Assembly (NCBI GenBank): GCA_028023455.1
Contig: JAQFVV010000181.1
Coordinates: 1,370,001 to 1,434,000, forward strand
Reading direction: 5' to 3'
DNA: 64,000 nucleotides
From: Epiperipatus broadwayi
Taxonomy: Eukaryota; Onychophora; Udeonychophora; Euonychophora; Peripatidae
In this document: one piece after another, positions 13,376 through 25,739 of the stretch
Numbering within the stretch: the first letter of the stretch is position 1
Layout: each line of letters begins with the position of its first letter
Notes under the pieces: generated by a model
The model's input: only the letters and a program-made list of their open reading frames with translations
Told to the model about the DNA's origin: nothing
Databases searched by the model: none
Made by a program: the position numbers and the translations under genes

Positions 13376-13510
13376 GTGAAATTGTAATGTGGGCCAACTG
13401 ATGAAGGCTGATTCATCATGAATTGTGTGTTGGGGGTTATTTATTTTTTAAGATATCTTAATTCATGTGTTTTAATACTATGTGGTGGAGGGTATTTAAA
13501 TGCATCTAAA
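13376..13510 (+). repeat. SINE-like repeat, copy a, with hammerhead-like core
   Basis: Homologous to 17334-17440 and 26720-26890. The left part holds CCAA-CTGATGA (box A of a hammerhead ribozyme at 13398-13404), an element corresponding to stem II, GAAT in place of box B (13420-13423) and TGTTGGG, which can pair with CCAA to close a stem. The right part (about 13470-13505) aligns with the tRNA-like part of the 26.8-kb copy. Here stem II pairing is damaged and box B is mutated, so self-cleavage is unlikely. Confidence 0.5.
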
Positions 13511-13689
13511 AAAAATAAATAATTTGAACTATTATAACACACATATTATAACTAAAGCAAACTATCAGCCTTATCAACTATGTTATATTTCAAAAGACTT
13601 TTCTATTTTACAGCTATTTAACAGCAATACATTTTATTTTCAAAGTGTTTATTAACTTAATTAAAAGTCAATTTCTTGGGCCTTTGTTG

Positions 13690-14690
13690 ATTATGCTGGC
13701 ACCTTTAATGAAATTGAGTGTAAGGGAAGATCTTTTATAGGTTGACCTTTTCATTGCTTATAGAGATCTTCAGGATGATCTGAATGAGTCCAGTTTGGAA
13801 AGCATTAAATATAAAGACTTGATGAATCATTTTAAAAGTCATGACAATGCATGGTTGATTATACCAAAATAAAATGTGTTGAAAAAGTTCCACTCTATAT
13901 ATGCACCCCAATTATACTTGAAACTTGTTTTCAAACTAATGAATGGCTTGTTTTCAACAGCTATGGTTCTAAATGAAAGACTATGTATGAATTTGGATCC
14001 AATCTGGTTACTATACAAATCTGATGATGAAACTTTTCAGCATTTATTCGAAGAATGTTCGGCATTTAGGAGATAAGAGCTAATGTTCCACAGGTCAATC
14101 ATCAACTTAAAACTTCTACGTAGTCAATACATTTAGAAATTTAACCCCCACAATGCAATGGTAACTGTGCATACTGTTAAGACAATATGGTATATAGGAT
14201 GTACTATGATATTCGATAACAAGAAATTCAACCGGCTGAGAAAACTCTATAGTGATTGGGAAACTTATTTTAATCAATGTCTGAGATACTTGCAAAGGAA
14301 GATGATGGATCAAACCAGGGATGGTCCTGAAATAACTCTGTGTGAAATTATCAGACAAACATTTGTTTTGAGTAAAAGTTGGAATTCTTTTGGGTGGCTT
14401 ATTCCTTAGGCTAATCAAACATTTTGTTATGTGCTTCACTCATTAGAGTTGCATTTGTTTGATGTCTTAGACTCTCCTTCTATTACATTGTTACAGGTCA
14501 ATCTCCTTGTGTTGAAGACAACTGTTTAATAGCCTGGAGCCTTTTTCTCTTAATAGTGGAATATATCAAATTCTTTAGGTTTTAATATACAAAACTGTAA
14601 CATATATTTATCATTTGTTTAATTACTCATATAAATTGTAAATATTTATTTTGTTAATAAAGTTTTTATTATAAATAAAAATAAAAAAAG
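13690..14690 (+). pseudogene. LINE 3' end, zf-RVT-like remnant
   Basis: The frame at 13876-14076 ends with the pattern LLYKSDDETFQHLFEECSAF. This matches the end of the zf-RVT zinc-binding domain that follows reverse transcriptase in several non-LTR retrotransposons (cysteines, then E-T-x-x-H-L-F-x-x-C). The first CxxC pair has degraded. A second frame (14158-14409) continues the C-terminal region, with IW and RNK/R-like positions replaced. The unit finishes in AATAAAG and an A-rich tail near 14660-14690, as expected for target-primed insertion. The reverse transcriptase itself is not present upstream. Confidence 0.55.
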
Positions 14691-15337
14691 TATGAAAGCC
14701 ATTATTTCATCTAATCACAATTTACATTGGATTCAAATTAATCATGTAATATCAAATAATTTACATACAACAAGGGCAATTAGATTCATTTTAATCATCT
14801 TTAATTATCAATAATTATGCGCTTATAACGCTCGTTAAAATTGCAAAATATATACAGCTTTATAAAAATACTTAGACATTTGTAATGAATAAAAAAAGCT
14901 CACTCTCAATGATAATAAAATTGAAGTATATAATACATTCTTTAAACAACTAATCACTGTAGTATCATAAAATAAACAATCCATTCTCAAAAAATACCTC
15001 CCTAATGAGTGTAAAAGATCAACATCAGATTACAAATATATTTTTGACTTATATAACCAATATATCACCACATATTTACTGGTCAATTGATTAAGAGATT
15101 TACTGTTAATTCTTGCTTTGGTCAAAATTATGCCCCTCCCCCCATTATTTTATCATTTTACTTTATTTATGTTTCTACACTTCCAAATATAAAAGCTAAA
15201 AGATATTGATGCAATATATTAATGGTAGCTGCTATGCATTTTGATTTAAATGTCTCTTCACTCTGACAAAGCTACTTATTTCTTTCTTAGTTACATACTC
15301 CTATTTGCCTGACAGTTTGTCATGATCGCATATTAGA
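14691..15337. other. AT-rich intergenic, no gene seen
   Basis: Nothing supported. Confidence 0.45.
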
Positions 15338-15681
15338 TGTGATAATATGTTGAACTATTTCCATCATCTATCAGTAAATGTTGAATGTATAGAAAATTTT
15401 AAACTTTGGTTAAACTTTTCAAATACAAACAATTTGTTAGTAATAACACACAAACAGACAACACAGGTTAGTAATGACATAATGATTTGAGTAGGATGTG
15501 AGCAACATCTGAAGAAGAGTGGAGAATACTACTATTCAAAATGTTGTGCCATTTTTAACCTGTGTTGTCTACTTATGTGTTATTACTAACAAGTTGTTTG
15601 TATTTGAAAGGTTTAAATAAAATTTTATATACATTCAACATTTACTGATAGATGATGGAATTAGTCCAACATATTATCACA
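15338..15681. mobile_element. Foldback MITE, copy 1 of the TTGAATGT family
   Basis: TGTGATAATATGTTG at the left end is matched by CAACATATTATCACA at the right end. The pairing continues inward through TAGATGATGGAA, ACTGATAG.., the TTGAATGT core and ACAACACAGGTTA. A loop of about 90 bases holds GCAACATCTGAAGAAGAG, shared with the element at 30209-30625. Arms total about 130 bp each. No coding sequence. Exact target duplication not resolved. Confidence 0.65.
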
Positions 15682-16639
15682 AACACTCCTATTATGTGAA
15701 TTACATAAATTTATTTTACAAGTACATAATTATTCATAATAGCAATTTTTAAATAAATTATAATTTAATATTAATCAATTTAATTATGTTATAATTTACT
15801 AGCTTGATTTTTAACCTTAGATATTAAAACTTTAAATTTTATTGAAGATGAAATATATATAAAAAAAACTTTTTTAGGTAGATATGAAAGTTTTAACTGT
15901 TCGTTTCCTTTTATTAATGCACTCAATCTTATATTTCTAGAATCACAATTACATTCTTACATTTCAAAACAAATCAGCATTGATGTTATTAATTTCTAAA
16001 TAACATATTAAGTATTTTTAAGTTTCATTTTTACATGAAAGGACCCATTTCTGACATATGACTTGTTCAATAAAATTATATCTTCCTTCCCAATACAGTG
16101 CCATTATTTGTATTTTTCATCCCCAATAGCTGTTTCTTTTTCATAATACTTCCATAAACAACAAAAGTGTTTGGTGTGCTTAGTAATCTCAAATTATTTC
16201 CATTTTCTATATAGAATATATTAAAATTTTAAAATCCTTGAAATAGAAAACTTCAATCTATCCTAAAAATTTACAAACATGACTATTTTCTTTGTCAGTT
16301 TCATTTAATGGCAACTGAACAATTTTAGAAATGCTTAGATAAAACATGACAATGAAATCCATTCAAACTGGTAGAGAGAATAGTTTTACAGTTTATCATA
16401 TACTAACAAGCAATAACTTATTAACACTATAGTATCATGATTATAAAGTATGCAGCAATTTGAATAATTTAAAAATGAAATTATATTTTTAAAAAAAACT
16501 TTTACTTCTAATGACAATATTGACATTCATTTTATTAACATTTTTCACAAAATATCTTACATTTTAAAATTTCTACCACCACAATTCTGGATTAAACAAG
16601 ATTATTAATACATAATAAGTACAATCAAATCATCATTTT
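15682..16639. other. AT-rich intergenic, no gene seen
   Basis: Nothing supported. Confidence 0.45.
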
Positions 16640-16880
16640 CAACCATTAGCAATCCACTTGCCATGTTCAATCCATTTGTGATCTCTAACTTCTCTTCACA
16701 TCACCCCTGCATCCTTCCTTATTTCATCCATCCATCTCACATGTAGTCACTTTCTAGGTTTTTTATAATCTCTTGGAATCTAGTTTAAGAATTCAACTGT
16801 CCATCTATTATCATCTCTTCTAGCAATATATCCAATTCAACTCCATTTCAGTCTCTTAATTCTTTCAACTATATATAACA
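16640..16880 (-). pseudogene. RTE-like LINE C-terminus, decayed
   Basis: Read on the minus strand, this segment gives the conserved tail that follows reverse transcriptase in RTE-like LINEs: a basic/aromatic block (IKRLKWS..YIARRDDNRWT), then PRD.K.PRK, then RWMDEIRKDAGV..REVRD with in-frame stops. The order and spacing match the family pattern of K-W-x-G-H-x-A-R-x-x-D-x-R-W followed by R-W-x-D-D-I-R-K-x-A-G. Only about 80 codons survive, with at least three stops, and no 5' part is visible. Confidence 0.65.
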
Positions 16881-17333
16881 CTTGTTTGCTCTCTTGCCCA
16901 TGTATTTCATTTTCGATCTCTTCTTGTTACAATTAATAACAAAATTAATGATATCAAACCTATTTAAAAATTTTCTAACTTCAAAACTTGGAAGACATAT
17001 CCAAATAAAATCTGTATCAAGTACAATGTGCCTTAACATTAAACAACAATTATGTATTTTTAATTATTTCCATAAAATAAATACAAATATTATATAAACC
17101 ACCAATAGAAATCAAAAAGCATTACTAATCAAAACAATAATTTTTGGTCTCAATACTGACGTTTGGTTTGTTTGTAAATAATTTTTCAGATAAAATTCCA
17201 AAAAATATTGATAACAATGTATTTTTAAAACAAAATAACATGATAAAAAACACGTGAAAAGATTTTTCCCTCTAATATTAATATGCGTAGCAAAAGTTTG
17301 CATGAATCTCAACGCTTTATTCTAAAGTAAAAA

Positions 17334-17440
17334 TAATCAAGTTCAAGCATGGTTCAGCACGAAATGCATCTTGGGGGTCATTTGTCTTTTACTGTATCTT
17401 TATTTATATGAATTTAAAAAGATTGAGGAAGTATGAAAGT
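17334..17440 (+). repeat. SINE-like repeat, copy c, partial hammerhead-like core
   Basis: GGTTCAGCACGAAATGCATC then TTGGGGGTCATTTGTC matches the copies at 13376 and 26720. Here box B is intact (GAAA, 17361-17364) and is followed by TGCATC-TTGG, an AUC cleavage triplet in the right place. Box A has been lost (AAGTTCAAG where CTGATGA is expected). Confidence 0.45.
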
Positions 17441-19840
17441 GTTTATTATTTCTATAAAGATTTATTCTAATAATAAACACGTATAATTAATTCCGTGTCG
17501 TTATTAGTTAGATTTAATGGAGTTGAAAAGTTGGAGAACATTTCGCTTTCTATAGATTTTATTTTGTAAATATCCTACTAATTACAAATACAGTAATTAT
17601 TATAATTGTCGCTTCTTTTATATATCTGTGAATGTCATCACCCCCCCCCCTTTAAGGATAAATAATAATTAAGCTTTTTTTTTTTTTATTATTATAAACT
17701 ATAAACTACTTTATATTTATTTTACAACTTTTAGCATCTATATTTTAAAAATGTATTTACAAAACCATGCATATATATTCATATTTATGCCTGAAGATCT
17801 TTGGCATTTTATAATTATACAAAAAGATTTTTACTATCATTTTTCTAATTCTCTCTGATTCTGTAATCTAAAAAAAAAAAAAAAAACCATTCTCTGTTTA
17901 CAGCAAACTTTTTGATAAAGCTCATAATTGAATTTATTTTACTTTTTTTTTTTTTTTGTTCAATTTTACTCTAATTAAGTCATCATATATATATGTATTA
18001 AAAGCTGCAAAAAATATTAATTGAAATCAGTCCCTACGATTCTTAACTAAGACATTAAAAATACAGCAGCAGGGCAAGATATTAAGTTACCAATTTTTCA
18101 AAATATTGTAGTTTCTGATGGAGATATTAGTTAGATTTAATTGAAATTAGAGGCTTTAAAATCATTAACCAGGATAAGTTTACAATTTAAGATGGCCATT
18201 CGATAAGTAATTTTCAAATATAAGAAATAGATTATAAACTGGGGGGAGAGGGGGATTATAATATAATAAGTAAAAGATTGTTAGAATTTAGGAAGTGATA
18301 AAAAAGAATAAAAAGAGCAGAATTTAAATAAAACTAAAGTAGGATTCATTACAAATAAAAGATGAAAAGAACAATGGTGTGGAAATTGATGATATATCAG
18401 ACAAAAGCAAAATTTATTTATTTTTCATGGAAATGAAAATACAGAATGCTCATAATTCAAATTTACTTTGCACCAACTTTCATTTTAAAGAAGTGAATGA
18501 TTTTCATATGATTCAATACACAATAAATGTGTACAAAGAGATAAAAATGTGAAGAAAATTTGCAGAGAAACAAAAAACTACAAATTTTTATATAAAGATA
18601 AATCCACAAAAAAAAAGTGGGGGGGGGGAGCATCCAATAGGCACAGCACAGTTAGATATTTTATTTAAAGTGAAATATATATTTCAAAAGTAAGATATGT
18701 TAACAAATTCAAAAATAATTAATAAGTAAAATGTAAGATATATTAAAAAGACAAAATAACAAAAACAATAAAAAGGACAGTTTTAAAAAACAAAATCACT
18801 AATATTCAGAAATATTTCAGTAAATTTAAGTAGAATTTAAAAATTATTTTAAAAAATCAACAAGATACTAGATTTTACTAAAAATAACAACATAAACAGC
18901 AGGAACAAAAAGTAATAATTAAATATTAATTTTAATTGAGATGTAAAAATAATTGATAGCAAATTATCAAGATGATGTGCTTATGTATGATGTGGAAAAA
19001 GGTAATATGATCAAGAAAAGTTATAAATAAGAAAAGTCTTAAAGATCTAAATTATTTTCATCACTCCTAGAAACAAAAATAGTCCTTGTCAATAAAATAG
19101 TGAATTAGAAATTAGATATGATTATATAAACTGTGGCTTTATTTTTTTTTTATTACTAATGAATGCATATAGTCAAAAACAAATATTTTTGAATGATTAT
19201 ATATTAAATGTACAACAGCATAAAAGTTATAAAATAGTGGTATGAAGGAAAAATAAATACACTATTTACCTTTAAAATATCTACTTCTTTACTCATCATG
19301 AAGACAATTGTAAATTTAAAAATATATATACAATTTAAAATCTTTCTATCTAGTTACTAATTAAACAAAAATTCTTAAAATATAATATCTAAATCTTAAA
19401 AATAAACAATAAATTTGTTAACATCTAAAGTAATATCAAAAAGAAAATATATTATATTTTAAATAGTACATTATATTCATGAATTTAACAGCTACTTACT
19501 GTAATAAATAAATGCAATTTGATAATATTTAGAAGGAAATATATTTATTGGTTGAATGATGAAAGACATTACACATTTTCATTAGTTACATTGTTAGTAT
19601 CTTTTCTTTTGATCATAGCCATTATACATAAATCTTAGTTAATGAATACAAAAATATTTTATACATAGTACACAAAACACAATAACTTAAATGTTAAAAC
19701 TTGTATAAATATAAAACATATAAATAGTGGAAAAAAATAGAGCATGTTATGACAATAAAATGGCACTTAGTCTAATTTTTGAATTAATATTGTTTGTCTC
19801 ATGCTAAAAAATCCTCAGAAAAATAAGACTATATAATTTA
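17441..19840. other. AT-rich intergenic with homopolymers, no gene seen
   Basis: C-run at 17640-17650, T-runs near 17680 and 17950, A-run near 17872, G-runs near 18241 and 18620. No coding pattern or structured repeat recognised. Confidence 0.5.
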
Positions 19841-19849
19841 AAAGTAGTG

Positions 19850-20350
19850 GCAGATGATACTTTATTCTAAGAACAGTTTTCTTAGTACTAATATCTTCTG
19901 ATATTAAACTTCCAGATATGCAATTAAATATTATCCTGAGAAATATTACTAGCACACCCATGTTCTCTTCTTTGCAGAAACTTATCATGCTTTCACAAAT
20001 TTCACCACCAGATCTCTGGAAGATAAATTGTCTAACAAATTTTTTTTGAAAGCTATTAAGTATATCAGATTTTCCATTATTTCAAAACATAATTTCATCA
20101 CTTAAAATATATCTTAAATCAAAATCTATTTTCTGGAGTTCACCCAAAAAACTTCTAATATTTGAGTAAACATACTGCAAGGAATTGACTTCTTTTTTCC
20201 ACATCCAACAATATAACCAACTGATTTTGCCGCCGCAAAATATTGTTTATTGCTCAACAAGTTCACAACTACATTGGTTGCTGGATTATCTACATGAAAA
20301 ATGGAATTTAGCAAGCACTGATTTATGTAGGTGCAATCAAATTTTAAAGA
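19850..20350 (-). pseudogene. Coding-like remnant of an unidentified gene
   Basis: The minus strand carries about 150 codons of protein-like sequence needing one frameshift and containing one stop. The upstream part (20353-20150) includes NPATNVVVNLLSNKQYFAAA and VGYIVGCGKKKSIPC. After a shift near 20140 it continues ELQKIDFDLRYILSDEIMF, a stop, then an 85-codon open stretch with FVRQFIFQRSGGEICESMIS and FCKEENMGVLVIFL. The balanced use of charged, aromatic and small residues differs from the I/K/N/Y-rich random frames around it. There are no transposase or reverse transcriptase motifs. I cannot name the family. A decayed host exon or retrocopy is the simplest reading. Confidence 0.4.
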
Positions 20351-20599
20351 CAAATGTATACTTAATGATAACCCAATCTATGTTTAAAGTAAAAAAAAAT
20401 GAAGGATTTAATAAAGTCAGCAAACTACTTATCTCCTACTTGGAATCTTTACTAAATTCGTGATAACGTTTCTAAATAATTAGCTGTCTAAAATGAAGAG
20501 AGAAAAAACAATCATATGCTAAATAAATATAATGATAAAAATCATTGTAAAATTTCTGTAAACAACTTTAGATTCATGTTAATTACAAAATAAAACTGA

Positions 20600-21530
20600 A
20601 TTTAAATGTGGTTATAGGCAGGCATTAAAAAAAGTTATAAAAAGAACTAATGAATTTGGAATGTCATTATGTGTTGTATTTACAGATTATGAAAAATCAT
20701 TTGACTTTATAAAAAACTTTCTATGATTAAGGTTTTGAAAAATTATGCATACAATCAAATAATTTTCAATTTGAGAAAAAAACCATAATTATCAATTATC
20801 AAAATGTATTAAATAAAAGTTTAATAAACTATTGTTATATTAAAATGGTCAATCAGGATGTCTAATTTAATAAACAATTTAATAATAGTTAAATAAAAAG
20901 TATTCCAAGGATTAAAAATGACTAATTATGTCATCTAGATTTTGCAGATTAATTCAGGAATTATTAAAAGATTCGTAGGGGTGGGGAGGGGGGGGGAGAG
21001 GAATACTAAAAGATATGTTTCTTCAATGGATTTTCAAAAATAAAAATAATGATTGAAAATAATAAATTAGAAAGTGATACCTATAAATATATTAGTAAAA
21101 TTATTAATAGAGATTAAAAGTGTATTAAAATAATTATTAAATTAAAATTGGATCCATGGGAGGAAAGGTTTTTGATGTGTTCTGCCAGTTAATAATTTAT
21201 AACTTTGAAATTTAAAAACTTAAGAAAAGAGTGATGCAAAAACTGTAGATCACAGAACAAAGAATGAAAAATTATATCTTGGATTATCTAAAGACGTTTG
21301 AAAATGAAAGATGTGGGTGAGACAACAAACATGTATCACTGACTTAGTGACATATTTAAAAGAATAAAATGAAACTGGTCTCAATATGCCAGTAGAAGAT
21401 ATATTTAAAGAAGAACTGATATTCTAAAATGGATCTTCTACAGAAAGACTAAATATGATATGACTGAATAAAATAAAGAAAAGTTTGCTGAAATTAAATG
21501 GAAATTAGCAGTTATGGACTAGAAGTATTG
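20600..21530 (+). pseudogene. RTE-like LINE reverse transcriptase remnant
   Basis: The order of conserved blocks fits one decayed, internally shortened RT. About 20605-20715 reads GYRQALKKVIK.. then LCVVFTDYEKSFDFIKNF, the motif with the first catalytic Asp. About 21035-21110 reads IENNKLESDTYKYISKIIN (normally IE.V..YIYLG). About 21165-21290 gives LKKRVMQKL.ITEQRMKNYI, the block ending in the QRxMER..LG motif. About 21340-21400 gives IKWNWSQYASRR. Frame changes and stops separate the blocks, and the FADD region is not recognisable. It is the same class as the fragments at 16640-16880 and 31510-32150. Confidence 0.6.
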
Positions 21531-21657
21531 GAATAAACCTAGAGCAACCTTTATCCTTTAGTAGTTCAAAAATGTTTGAATATAATAACATTAATATTGA
21601 TTAAATATATTTGTCTTATTACAATATAAATGTAAAATATCAAGCAAAAATAATATA

Positions 21658-22507
21658 TGAGATGTGCCACTTTAATTTCCAGAATGGCTGTGGAGAGTCA
21701 CCCATGACCTAATGTATCAAAATCACATGAGTATTTATGTTTGAACATGTTTATGCTAACATATATGCACCTGGTTGTTAGGTAGCTATTGAAAAGATAA
21801 TAAATATCCATGTGTAAGCTTAGGCATACAAATGGGTGCTAGAAATTTTGAGTACCGTATTAATATCAAATTTGTGTAAACATTGGTAAATCGCTACTGA
21901 AAAATTATAATTGTTGCAAGTGGTATATGGTGAAATTTCTATGAAGAAATGGAGTGTATTTCAGTGCCATAAGAGATTCAAAGATGATGAAAAAAATTGA
22001 CAGATGATTCCAGAAACAGACAGCCAAAAACAACAATGATTGACATTAATATTAATAAAGTATGAGATGCAATATGATTTGACAGAGGATTAAGCATGAG
22101 ACTGATAGCTGAAGAATTGCAGATTAATCAAAAAACAGGCTAATTTTAAATAAAGGATTGGGCATGAGAAAGATTTCTGCAAAATTTGTGCATAAAAGAG
22201 ACTTTTTGGTCAAAAAATCAATTACATATTTAGACTATCCATCCAATATGCCCTGATGTAGCTTCCTGTGATTTTTGATTATTTCCAAAATTAAAAACTG
22301 TGCTAAAAGAACAAAGATTTTCTGCTATAATTGGTATCCAAAAAAATATGAGACAGCTGCTCAACAGTATTCCTAAAAACGAATTCCTGGTGTGCTTCCA
22401 AAAATGGGTGTATAGATGCACAAGGGGACTACTTTGAAGGTAACATTAGCCACTAGTTATGTATATTTTACAAAAGTGCATTCTGGGAATTAAATTGTCA
22501 GGTCTGG
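21658..22507 (+). mobile_element. Deleted mariner transposon
   Basis: The 850-bp unit is bounded by inverted ends (TGAGATGTGCCACTTTAATT left; CCAGACCTGACAATTTAATT read inward from the right) and by TA on both sides (21656-21657, 22508-22509), the Tc1/mariner target duplication. The coding remnant on the plus strand, in shifting frames, has an N-terminal helix-turn-helix part (GLSMRLIAEELQINQ, then GLGMRKISAKFV). It then jumps to the C-terminal catalytic part (YPSNMP.VASCDF.LFPKLK), followed by IPKNEF..CFQKW and a final GDYFEG in another frame. The first two catalytic Asp regions are missing, so about 0.4-0.5 kb has been deleted relative to a 1.3-kb mariner. It is inactive. Confidence 0.85.
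21985..22440 (+). pseudogene. Mariner transposase remnant
   Basis: Carries the transposase-derived blocks of the mariner above. About 21985-22140 is the DNA-binding region, with stops replacing several residues. About 22145-22200 is the GLGMRKISAKFV linker. About 22225-22440 is the C-terminal third with the last catalytic-site Asp (in SCDF) and the GDYFEG ending. At least three stops and one frameshift are present. It belongs to the class with D,D34D chemistry, but the motif cannot be assessed because two of the three acids are deleted. Confidence 0.75.
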
Positions 22508-22509
22508 TA

Positions 22510-23390
22510 TAAATACCACATATATTTTTTTTGATAAAGCTGAACATATTTTGCACTAAATATCTATGTCCTATCTTCATAGAAGCTAAAAACAAGTTTA
22601 AAAATAAATATAAAATTTAGTACAATTTTTGCTTATTATTATTATTATTAAATGTTAATAAGTTTTGTGTCTATATTTTCTTTTCAAGATTTGTGATGTC
22701 ATATTTATATGGCAATGATAAATCTGACAATCTCAATGTTAGTCACCCTCTTACTTTTTTTGGTCTACAACATTTTTAAGTATTTATCACTTTTCTAAAA
22801 AATTGTATATTGTTATAATATGATCAAAATAAAAATATCCATCTGGGCATCTCTTTTACAGTGAAAAGTCAGATCTAATCTGAAAAATTTTAGTCCTTCT
22901 TCCAAGATATTCTCAAAAGCCTTTGCCAGCATCAAAGTTTAGAACCTCAAGTCATTTTCTTATTCTATTTCTTCAATGTTCAACTTTCATTTATGAAAAC
23001 AATCCAAGGAAGAGGATTCTCCAAAAATTGTTTACACAAAAACAGTATGGAAGGCAAAACTTAAAAGATAGACCAATTGTCAATTGGTAAGAGCTTAAGT
23101 GGTTTTCATATTTATTTTAGTCTCTAGAAAATAATAGCAATACCTATTTACAAACTAGTATTGATGTCTAAAGCAGAAATATAAAATTGCATTACACAGG
23201 TTTTGAAGCTAAATAATTTTTTAAACAAAATTGTGGGTTTCAAGGCAGTAGTAAAACGGTACACATGAGAACTAAAATTTCCTGGATCAAAATTGAACTT
23301 ATCACTTTCAGTGCACAAAAGTTGCATGATCTTTTGGGCAATTAATATTTCAATTATTTATATTTTTGGATCACATTAATTATATTATGG
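22510..23390. other. AT-rich intergenic, no gene seen
   Basis: A short TAT trinucleotide run near 22636-22650. Nothing else supported. Confidence 0.45.
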
Positions 23391-24634
23391 TATTACTTTG
23401 AATATAAGATGCATTTTTTTCCAAATGTTGGACTTATAAAAAAAAGATGGATCTTAAATTGGGAACAAAACTTAACATTTTATTTCTGTAGAACTTTGCT
23501 TTACGTTATAAATTCAAATATTATTATGATTATTACCTGTGTACAATAGCATGTTAAATCTTTTTTAATGAAATAAAAAGATTTAACATTAAATGTCAAT
23601 ATTTTTTGGATTAATTTCATAAACAGCTTTAACTCTCTCAAACCACTACTTTTGATGATGGTAAATTACTATTATTTTATTGAGAAAACTGTACTGAATA
23701 ACCTTTAGAATGTTTTTATAATGAATAAATCAATACAATAATAATATAAGAAACTGCCATTGCTCTGATTAGTTGTTTTTGTTCTCTACAGAAGAGAGTA
23801 TCTGTCAACATTTTTGACAGTTCAGATATCTTCATTTTGATTTCAAAGTGAAAACTTATGTTTTAGAATCTTTTTTTTACACATTTAAGATTTTTTCAGA
23901 AAATATTTGTTTATTTAGAAGAATGATTCAGATTTTAGCACAAAAATTTACTTTTACATGAAAGGAAATTGAGAAAGAAATCAAGAATGTATGGCTGCAA
24001 TTTATAAATAAATGGCAAAAATACATTTTATGTTGATCACTATAAATTATTTTTTCCAATTATAAAGAGAAATTTATTTTTAAAAAACTTTTGTTTACTT
24101 GACAAATCATTAATATGCATTTTAAAAAAGGTTTTTAATTAAAAGAAAAAAGATTTCCCAGTAATATTAAATGTCAATACTGTATTTTAAATCTCTTTTT
24201 TCTTTCAAAAAATAATGTTATGGTATTTATACTGAAAAATAAAAAGATTTTGTAATGCAAAGTATAATATAATATTGAGTGGGTTTTGCAGATATGAAAA
24301 GATATACCTGATAAAATTATTTAAAAAATCTTTCTTAAAATGTTGCATTGCTAACGATTTCAATGACTTGAAGATGATGTATCCTGGTGAAATAGTGAAG
24401 ATGAGAATTCAAGTTCTAAAAGTGAAGATATAAAAAGTGAAAGTATGCCTGAAGATTTGCAATAAATTAGGTGAGCCAATATTAGTTCCTATTTAATATT
24501 AGTTCCTATTTAAATAAATAAAAATATATATTTTTTTATTTTCAGTAAAATCATTTACATTTTTTTCCCAATTTTCCAATCTTAAAATAACTATTGCATC
24601 TTAAATTTGGGGTCATCTTGTATTTGAAGTAATA
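23391..24634 (+). mobile_element. Pogo-like DNA transposon remnant
   Basis: The ends are imperfect inverted repeats: TATTACTTTGAATATAAGATG on the left and TATTACTTCAAATACAAGATG read inward from the right. This resembles the common pogo/Tigger-type end in which an ATATAAGATGCA motif is followed by a poly-pyrimidine and CCAAA. Inside, about 24370-24466 reads as an acidic C-terminus (NSEDENSSSKSEDIKSESMP, then EDLQ and a stop), which is the kind of tail seen on pogo-class transposases. The catalytic core is not recognisable. Family placement rests on the ends and the acidic tail only. Confidence 0.5.
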
Positions 24635-25532
24635 GGGGTATTACCCAATATACTTTGCTGTTCACTGCTTTAAGATAATTTTATATACAGCCAATTAATT
24701 CACAACATTTTATGAATCATCATAAAACATCTACACTTAATCTAAAGTAATAATAAATACAACCTAATATTCACAAGAGGTTAAAAATATTTATGATTTA
24801 TTGGTAAAATGTATTGGCATTGAAAAAAAAATATGGCTATGAAAAATTAGATATCCATTAACCAAAGTTGGAGTGGCTATGAGCTGGTCACTTGAAAAAA
24901 AATTATAAAGCTCAACTAGAAAAATATTTTCTAAAAAGAAAATCCTGAGTTTCACTTAAACTCAAACCCATTATCTGACAGAGTTTTTATATTATTTATA
25001 ACTATGGTTGAGTGGGTGTGGTAACAATTATACTATAAGGTTTTATATAATAAATATATTTAATAATTTCTCTCAACATATATTGGCTAAGATATTTGTC
25101 AGCATTCTTTAATATTATTTTTTCATCATAACTTATTGAAAAATATGATAAAAAGTTTTAAAATTTTAGATAGGCAGCATATACATTCTTAAATATAACT
25201 ATTTCTAATCACATCAAAAGCATAGAAAATGAATAAATAAAGAACATTTTTTTTATTTTTCAATTAATGAGAGTGTGGCAAATCTGGGAAGTCATAGCTA
25301 TATATGATATTTTTCATCAATTAATTAGATTTAACATCTTACAAAAATATCATTTTCCTCTATAACAATTCTTCATTTGAATAGTATCTACTATTTTATT
25401 TCTCTCTACTTTAATGTTTTTTTATGTGTTTCTTATTCTTAGCAACTATTTGGCTTTTTTTTAAATTATGCGATCTGATATCTGTTTTGTCAACTTTTCA
25501 GGTTTATACGTGTTGCTTTTTATTGATATTAT
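24635..25532. other. AT-rich intergenic, no gene seen
   Basis: Nothing supported. A 19-bp tandem duplication (TTAGTTCCTATTTAA units) occurs just to the left at about 24480-24515, inside the pogo-like element. Confidence 0.4.
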
Positions 25533-25739
25533 AGTCACGTGACAAGAGTTCTAATTTTTTCCTATTTTGGCCTCTTTTTTCTACTGTGCTTCGTTTTGGT
25601 AGGTTTTCCAAGTCACGTGATCCAAGTTCTAAATTTTTTTTGCATTTTCGTGTACTTTTTATCACTTAGATATATCAGATGACATTTTGGGATGTTTTTG
25701 AAATTCTAAATGGTGGAGATCGTGTACTAAAAGAGCACA
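25533..25739 (+). repeat. Solo arm of the 5.2-kb palindrome family
   Basis: Matches the right arm of the element at 5183-6237 in the same order: CCAAGTCACGTGATCCAAGT, AAATTTTTTTTGCATTTTCG, TATCACTTAGAT, TTTTTGAAATTC, then GAGATCGTGTACTAAA and the terminal GCAC. No second arm or target duplication is visible, so this is either a one-armed relative or a truncated copy. It shows that the palindrome belongs to a multicopy family. Confidence 0.65.
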
